From positions 189,894 to 253,893 of the forward strand of contig DJWY01000025.1 in assembly GCA_002448305.1 (NCBI GenBank): 64,000 nucleotides of DNA. The letters run 5' to 3'. This stretch comes from Selenomonadales bacterium UBA7018. GTDB lineage: Bacteria; Bacillota; Negativicutes; Selenomonadales; Selenomonadaceae. Positions 59,849 through 64,000 of this stretch are shown in pieces (within the stretch, counting starts at the first letter, position 1; every line of letters starts with the position of its first letter). Below the pieces are notes generated by a model, which saw nothing but the letters and a program-made list of their open reading frames with translations, did no database searches and had not been told where the DNA came from. The position numbers and the translations under genes were made by a program.

Positions 59849-60296
59849 TTCCTAACTTAGCCATGATAAATTTTTGCTCCGATTCCATTTCTTGCCGTTC
59901 TTCGTCGTCAATGTGGTCGTAGCCCAGTAAATGTAATAGCCCGTGCACTTCCAAAAAAATTACTTCGCGCAAAAATGTATGTCCGAATTCTTCCGCCTGA
60001 GCTTTCGCCCGCTCCAACGAAATTATCACGTCGCCTAAAATTTCAAAGTCCGCGCCGATAATTTCCGGCTCATCACTTTCACGGAACGCAAAAGATAAAA
60101 CGTCGGTCGCTCTATCGACGCTGCGAAATTTTTTATTCAGCGCGTGAATATGCTCATCGTCAGTCAGCGTTATGCTAAGTTCGGAATTTTCCACGCCGTA
60201 AATTTTTCCGACAACATCAGCAGCACGCAAAATTTCTTCAAGCAAATTTTCTTCGACCGTCAAAGTTTCCGGCTCAAAACTAATCGTCGTATTCAT
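59838..60296 (-). CDS. ybeY: Endoribonuclease YbeY
   Basis: 152 residues. Zinc-dependent RNase for 16S rRNA maturation. The metal motif HGLLHLLGYDH gives the three histidines; VLSFAFRESDEPE and EVIFLEVHG precede it. Its start overlaps the phoH stop by 4 bases, the conserved phoH-ybeY pair. Confidence 0.95.
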   Translation of the reverse strand: MNTTISFEPETLTVEENLLEEILRAADVVGKIYGVENSELSITLTDDEHIHALNKKFRSVDRATDVLSFAFRESDEPEIIGADFEILGDVIISLERAKAQAEEFGHTFLREVIFLEVHGLLHLLGYDHIDDEERQEMESEQKFIMAKLGIGR

Positions 60297-60994
60297 TTTG
60301 TCTCCTCGTATTTTGCATAGGCATTTACAATTCGCGAAACTACTTCGTGCCTTACAACGTCCGCCGAATTTAATTCCGCTATGCCGACGCCCTTGACGCC
60401 TTTTAAAATTTCTGCCGCTTCGGCAAGTCCCGATTTTACGCCGCGTGGTAAATCAATTTGGCTTAAGTCGCCCGTAACGACCATTCGTGAATTAAATCCT
60501 AAGCGTGTCAAGAACATTTTCATTTGATTAGAAGTTGTATTCTGCGCCTCGTCCAAAATTATGAAGGCGTCGTTTAGCGTTCGCCCGCGCATGTACGCTA
60601 ACGGGGCAATTTCTATCACGCCGCGATTTGAAAATTTCTGGTACATATCCAGCCCTAAAATTTCTTTCAGCGCGTCGTAAAGTGGGCGCAAGTACGGGTC
60701 TAATTTTTCCGTCATATCGCCCGGCAAAAATCCTAAACGTTCGCCCGCCTCGACTGCCGGTCGCGTCAAAATTATTTTCCGAACTTCTTTGACACGCAGA
60801 TAATACGCCGCCAACGCTACCGCTAAAAATGTTTTGCCCGTGCCCGCGACGCCCACGCCAAAAGTTACGACATGCCGGCGCATTGTCTCAATATAATTTT
60901 GCTGACCTGCGCTTTTTGCTTGAATGTGCAAGCCGCTTGCCGTTACGATTATTGTTTCTCCAAAACTTTTCTGTTCGTCAATTCTATTCGCCAA
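60293..60994 (-). CDS. phoH: PhoH-like ATPase (short)
   Basis: 233 residues, starting with TTG at 60994 after AAAGGCGGTGG. Walker A GVGVAGTGKTFLAVALA, Walker B AFIILDEAQNTT and the VVTGDLSQIDLP motif identify PhoH/YlaK-type ATPases linked to RNA metabolism. The normal protein is about 320 residues with an N-terminal KH-like RNA-binding region of about 80; this one lacks it and has a clear ribosome site at the shortened start. Confidence 0.9.
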   Translation of the reverse strand: MANRIDEQKSFGETIIVTASGLHIQAKSAGQQNYIETMRRHVVTFGVGVAGTGKTFLAVALAAYYLRVKEVRKIILTRPAVEAGERLGFLPGDMTEKLDPYLRPLYDALKEILGLDMYQKFSNRGVIEIAPLAYMRGRTLNDAFIILDEAQNTTSNQMKMFLTRLGFNSRMVVTGDLSQIDLPRGVKSGLAEAAEILKGVKGVGIAELNSADVVRHEVVSRIVNAYAKYEETK

Positions 60995-61107
60995 GAATCC
61001 ACCGCCTTTAAAATTTTGTCATATTTTAGCACCTAATGAAGGCGACGCGCAATTTTTTTGCAAACAAAAATAGACGGAAGATAATTCCGCCGGTATAATG
61101 CCTTTCG

Positions 61108-61137
61108 TTGACAAGCGCGGCGCGAGCAGATTATAAT
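61108..61137 (+). promoter_or_regulatory. Promoter of the arg operon
   Basis: TTGACA (61108-61113), 18-base spacer, TATAAT (61132-61137), 100 bases before argB. The leader contains TGCAG ... CTGCA followed by seven T near 61200, which could be a weak attenuator. No clear ARG box was found. Confidence 0.75.
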
Positions 61138-61237
61138 TCAAAAAATAGGAAATTGCTCTGCCGTGCAGGTTGGTTAAACAATTCAATCTTACACTGCAGG
61201 TTTTTTTCTGTCAATGATTGGAGGGAAATTAAATCTA

Positions 61238-62131
61238 ATGGGCGATAAAAATTTCAGCGCGAGCGATAGGGCGTCAATTCTCGTCGAGGCGTTGCCCTAT
61301 ATCCAGGAATTTCACGGCAAAACGATTGTCATAAAGTACGGCGGAAACGCAATGATTAATGACGAGCTCAAAGCAAGCGTTATGCAGGACGTTGCGCTTA
61401 TGAAATTCGTTGGAATCAATGTTGCGATAGTTCATGGCGGCGGACCGGAGATTACAGGCTTTTTGAAAAAATTGGGCAAGGAAAGCAAATTTATCAGCGG
61501 ATTGCGCGTAACTGATGAAGAGACTGTCGAAATTGCGGAAATGGTTCTTGACGGAAAAATAAATTCGGAAATTGTCACGCTGTTAAATCGTCGCGGATTG
61601 CGTGCGGTGGGCTTGAGCGGCAAGGATGCCGATTTAATTCGCGCTGAAAAGAAACTGGCGACAGTCTACGAGCAAGGCGAAAAGACTAAAGTCGATATTG
61701 GCTATGTCGGCAAGGCTAAGCAGATTAATATTCAGATTGTCAACGATTTAATCAGTCAAGGTTATGTGCCGGTGATTGCGCCTATTGGCGTCGGCGAAGA
61801 CGGCGAAAGCTATAATATCAATGCCGATTACGTCGCGGCGGATATTGCGGGCGCATTGAAGGCGGAAAAACTTTTGCTCCTCACTGATACCGAAGGCGTT
61901 TATAAAAATTTTGAGGACAAGACAAGTTTTATTTCTACGCTTAAAGCCGACGAGGCGCGAGCTTTTATCAAGGACGGAATTATTTCGGGCGGCATGATTC
62001 CCAAAGTTGAAGCTTGTTTGCGGGCATTAGACAAGGGCGCAAATAAGGCATACATAATTGACGGTCGGCTGGAGCATTCGATAATTTTGGAGCTGTTCAC
62101 GGCGGCGGGACTTGGAACCGAAGTTGGATAA
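61238..62131 (+). CDS. argB: Acetylglutamate kinase
   Basis: 297 residues from the ATG at 61238, 12 bases after GGAGGG; an earlier in-frame ATG precedes that site. Phosphorylates N-acetylglutamate in arginine synthesis. KTIVIKYGGNAM and IVHGGGPEITGFLKKLG are substrate and phosphate sites; GGMIPKVEACLRAL is near the C-terminus. First gene of argB-argD-argF; argC and argJ are not in the window. Confidence 0.95.
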   Translation: MGDKNFSASDRASILVEALPYIQEFHGKTIVIKYGGNAMINDELKASVMQDVALMKFVGINVAIVHGGGPEITGFLKKLGKESKFISGLRVTDEETVEIAEMVLDGKINSEIVTLLNRRGLRAVGLSGKDADLIRAEKKLATVYEQGEKTKVDIGYVGKAKQINIQIVNDLISQGYVPVIAPIGVGEDGESYNINADYVAADIAGALKAEKLLLLTDTEGVYKNFEDKTSFISTLKADEARAFIKDGIISGGMIPKVEACLRALDKGANKAYIIDGRLEHSIILELFTAAGLGTEVG

Positions 62132-62155
62132 AAGAATTTTGAAGGAGTGATTTAT

Positions 62156-63352
62156 TTGACGGAAGAGAAAATCTTTGAGCGGGACGATAAAAATTATCTG
62201 CCTGTGTTCAAGCGTTACAAAATCGTTTTAGAGCGCGGCGAGGGCGCGTACCTTTACGACATAAACGGCAAGAAATATATCGACTTCTTAGCGGGAATTG
62301 CTGTAAATGTTTTGGGGCATAATTATCCGCCGCTCGTCAAAGCGATTTCGGAGCAAGCCGCCAAAGTTATTCACGTTAGCAATCTTTACTACACACAGCC
62401 GCAAGCCGACGCCGCCGCTAAACTTGTTAAACTTAGCGGGCTTGATAGGGCGTTCTTTGCTAATTCCGGCGCGGAGGCTAACGAAGGTGCAATTAAACTT
62501 GCTCGCAAATACGCTAAGAAAATTTCGCCCGATAAGACGCAAATTATCACGGCGTGGAATAGTTTTCACGGGCGCACGCTTGCAACTTTAACCGCGACAG
62601 GTCAGCCGCATTATCATGAAGGCTTTGAGCCTTTGCCTGGCGGTTTCGATTACGTTCACTTCAACGACGCTGACGAACTTGCCGCGAAAATTTCCGATAA
62701 AACCTGCGCGGTTATGCTGGAGACGATTCAGGGCGAAGGCGGCGTTTATCCTCCGAAAAATGATTATCTGAAGAAAGTTCGCGAACTGTGCGATAAATAC
62801 GGCGCACTTTTGATTCTGGACGAGATTCAATCTGGCATGGGGCGCAGTGGAAAATTTTTCGCCTATGAAAAGTACGGCATTAAGCCCGACATTGTCACTT
62901 TGGCGAAAGGCTTAGCGGGCGGCGTTCCGATTGGCGCATTTATTTGCACGGAAGAAGTTGCAAAGGCTTTCAAGCCCGGCGATCACGGCACGACTTTTGG
63001 CGGAAATCCTCTGGCATGCGCGGCGGCTAATGTCGTCTTGGACACTGTGCCCGATGAAAAGTTTTTAGCGCACGTCGCAGAAGTCGGAAAATATTTCAAG
63101 GAAAAACTTATCGGCTTGCAAAAAAAATATCCCGCGCAGATAAGCGAGATTCGCGGCGAAGGATTGATTTTGGGAGCGCAACTCGACAAGCCGAAAAAAT
63201 CCGGCGTCGAAATCGTCAATGAGTGCATGAAACGCGGCGCGATTATAAATTGCACAGTCGGAACGGTTCTTAGATTTATCCCGCCGCTGATTATAACCAA
63301 TGAGCAGGTCGACGAAGTTATAAATATTTTGGATAGTGTTTTGGGGGAATGA
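62156..63352 (+). CDS. argD: Acetylornithine aminotransferase
   Basis: 398 residues from the TTG at 62156, 8 bases after AAGGAGTGA. PLP enzyme of fold type I: FANSGAEANEGAIKLARKYA, ILDEIQSGMGRSGKFFA and the Schiff-base lysine in VTLAKGLAGGVPIGA. Converts N-acetylglutamate semialdehyde to N-acetylornithine. Starts 24 bases after argB and is 3 bases before the argF start. Confidence 0.95.
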   Translation: MTEEKIFERDDKNYLPVFKRYKIVLERGEGAYLYDINGKKYIDFLAGIAVNVLGHNYPPLVKAISEQAAKVIHVSNLYYTQPQADAAAKLVKLSGLDRAFFANSGAEANEGAIKLARKYAKKISPDKTQIITAWNSFHGRTLATLTATGQPHYHEGFEPLPGGFDYVHFNDADELAAKISDKTCAVMLETIQGEGGVYPPKNDYLKKVRELCDKYGALLILDEIQSGMGRSGKFFAYEKYGIKPDIVTLAKGLAGGVPIGAFICTEEVAKAFKPGDHGTTFGGNPLACAAANVVLDTVPDEKFLAHVAEVGKYFKEKLIGLQKKYPAQISEIRGEGLILGAQLDKPKKSGVEIVNECMKRGAIINCTVGTVLRFIPPLIITNEQVDEVINILDSVLGE

Positions 63353-63355
63353 ATT

Positions 63356-64000
63356 TTGTTGCAAGGAAAAGATTTACTGTCGATTCACGATTTGAGCACT
63401 GACGAAGTTGCCGAAATTCTGGACTTCGCGGAGCAATTAAAAGTTATGCAGAAAACCGGCGTCGAACATAAACTTTTGGAAGGCAAGACGCTTGGCATGA
63501 TTTTTGAAAAGTCTTCGACGCGGACAAGAGTTTCCTTTGAAGTCGGGATTTTCCAACTCGGCGGCTTAGGGTTGTTCCTGTCTAGCAGAGATTTGCAACT
63601 CGGACGCGGCGAACCGATTAAGGATACCGCCCGCGTTTTGTCGCGCTATCTTGACGGCATTATGATTCGCACGTTTGAGCAGGAAAAAGTTGAGGAGCTT
63701 GCCAAATTCGCCGATATTCCCGTTATCAACGGCTTGACGGATTTACTTCACCCGTGCCAAGTGCTGACGGATTTATTAACTGTTCGCGAACATAAAGGCA
63801 AAAATTTCCGCGCTATCAAGGCGGCTTATGTCGGCGACGGAAATAACATGACTAATTCTTGGCTTTACGGCGCGGCTAAAGTCGGTATGACACTTGCAGT
63901 TGCGACGCCCGAAAATTACAAGCCCAATCAGAAAGTTTTCGAGAATGCCCTTGCCGACGCTGAAGAAACCGGCGCGAAACTTTCTTGGACGCAAGACCCC
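63356..64000 (+). CDS. argF: Ornithine carbamoyltransferase, truncated by the window end
   Basis: The first 215 codons are visible. The start is the TTG at 63356 (8 bases after GGGGG) or the next TTG. Carbamoyl phosphate site KSSTRTRVSFEVG, the HPCQVLTDLLT segment and the ornithine-binding GDGNNMTNSW block are intact. Makes citrulline. Third gene of the arg operon. Confidence 0.94.
   Translation, partial: MLQGKDLLSIHDLSTDEVAEILDFAEQLKVMQKTGVEHKLLEGKTLGMIFEKSSTRTRVSFEVGIFQLGGLGLFLSSRDLQLGRGEPIKDTARVLSRYLDGIMIRTFEQEKVEELAKFADIPVINGLTDLLHPCQVLTDLLTVREHKGKNFRAIKAAYVGDGNNMTNSWLYGAAKVGMTLAVATPENYKPNQKVFENALADAEETGAKLSWTQDP

Noticed and set aside
61140..61237. T-box or arginine attenuator before argB
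   Set aside because: Only a 5-bp stem and a T-run; no T-box sequence or leader peptide with Arg codons.
1..64000. CRISPR arrays, rRNA genes, prophage or conjugative genes
   Set aside because: No regularly spaced repeats, no rRNA-like sequence and no structural or integrase genes were found.

Overview
The window looks like chromosome of a low-to-mid GC, anaerobic, Firmicutes-type bacterium; the most likely group is Negativicutes (Selenomonas-like). The reasons are the divIC - yabR-type S1 - tilS - hpt - ftsH gene order typical of Firmicutes, a PPi-type phosphofructokinase, a flavodoxin, an NrdD-like small protein, many TTG starts with strong AGGAGG sites, and no sporulation gene where spoIIE usually sits. 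The group assignment is inference. No rRNA, CRISPR or prophage was seen.

Layout. 1-2.3 kb: end of a ComEC-like metallo-beta-lactamase gene, a DUF3006 protein, an AMIN/Amidase_3 cell-wall amidase and a GerMN lipoprotein. 2.3-2.8 kb: decayed IS5-type transposase. 2.8-8.6 kb (minus): fructose PTS and glycolysis (PPi-PFK, FruA IIABC, an extra IIAB, FruK). 9-13.3 kb (minus): ftsH, hpt, tilS, S1 protein, divIC. 13.4-20.3 kb: FkbM methyltransferase, a secreted protein, a small EamA transporter behind a long hairpin, pcrA and an isolated flgE with a structured leader. 20.3-28.3 kb (minus): mreB, six tandem solute-binding lipoproteins (one frameshifted), a permease, and an ABC ATPase with an extra C-terminal domain. 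28.4-29.5 kb: rpsF-ssb-rpsR. 29.6-39.5 kb: hydrolase, PilO-like protein, 3D-domain protein with a structured leader, 5-FTHF cyclo-ligase, amino acid permease, glucosaminidase, tmcAL, a fused MNT-HEPN protein, cbiG, cbiF. 39.7-46.5 kb: tRNA-Gly, a zinc-ribbon protein in a 243-bp tandem duplication, a P-loop/Asp23 protein, a second glucosaminidase with TPRs, trpS, a frameshifted glycosyltransferase, an ArsB/NhaD transporter. 46.6-52.6 kb: glnS, HD hydrolase, flavodoxin, GNAT, mscS, and an NrdD-like gene split by a probable group I intron. 52.7-64 kb: branched-chain amino acid genes (leuD, leuC, ilvC, ilvN) with a free-standing GIY-YIG nuclease between ilvC and ilvN, then coaE-ybeY-phoH, and argB-argD-argF running off the end.

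Most notable: (1) all six tandem binding proteins read as circular permutants of the SBP_bac_3 fold, with the usual second lobe and C-terminal helix first and the usual N-terminal lobe last; their partner ATPase carries an RsbW/HATPase-like domain. (2) A roughly 237-nt ORF-less group I intron candidate interrupts a 95-codon NrdD-like gene, about 4 kb from a GIY-YIG/NUMOD3 nuclease. (3) Two genes are broken at homopolymers (A7 and G8), each one base short, which could mean phase variation, recoding or sequencing error. (4) Three structured 5' leaders or attenuators have no obvious known class.
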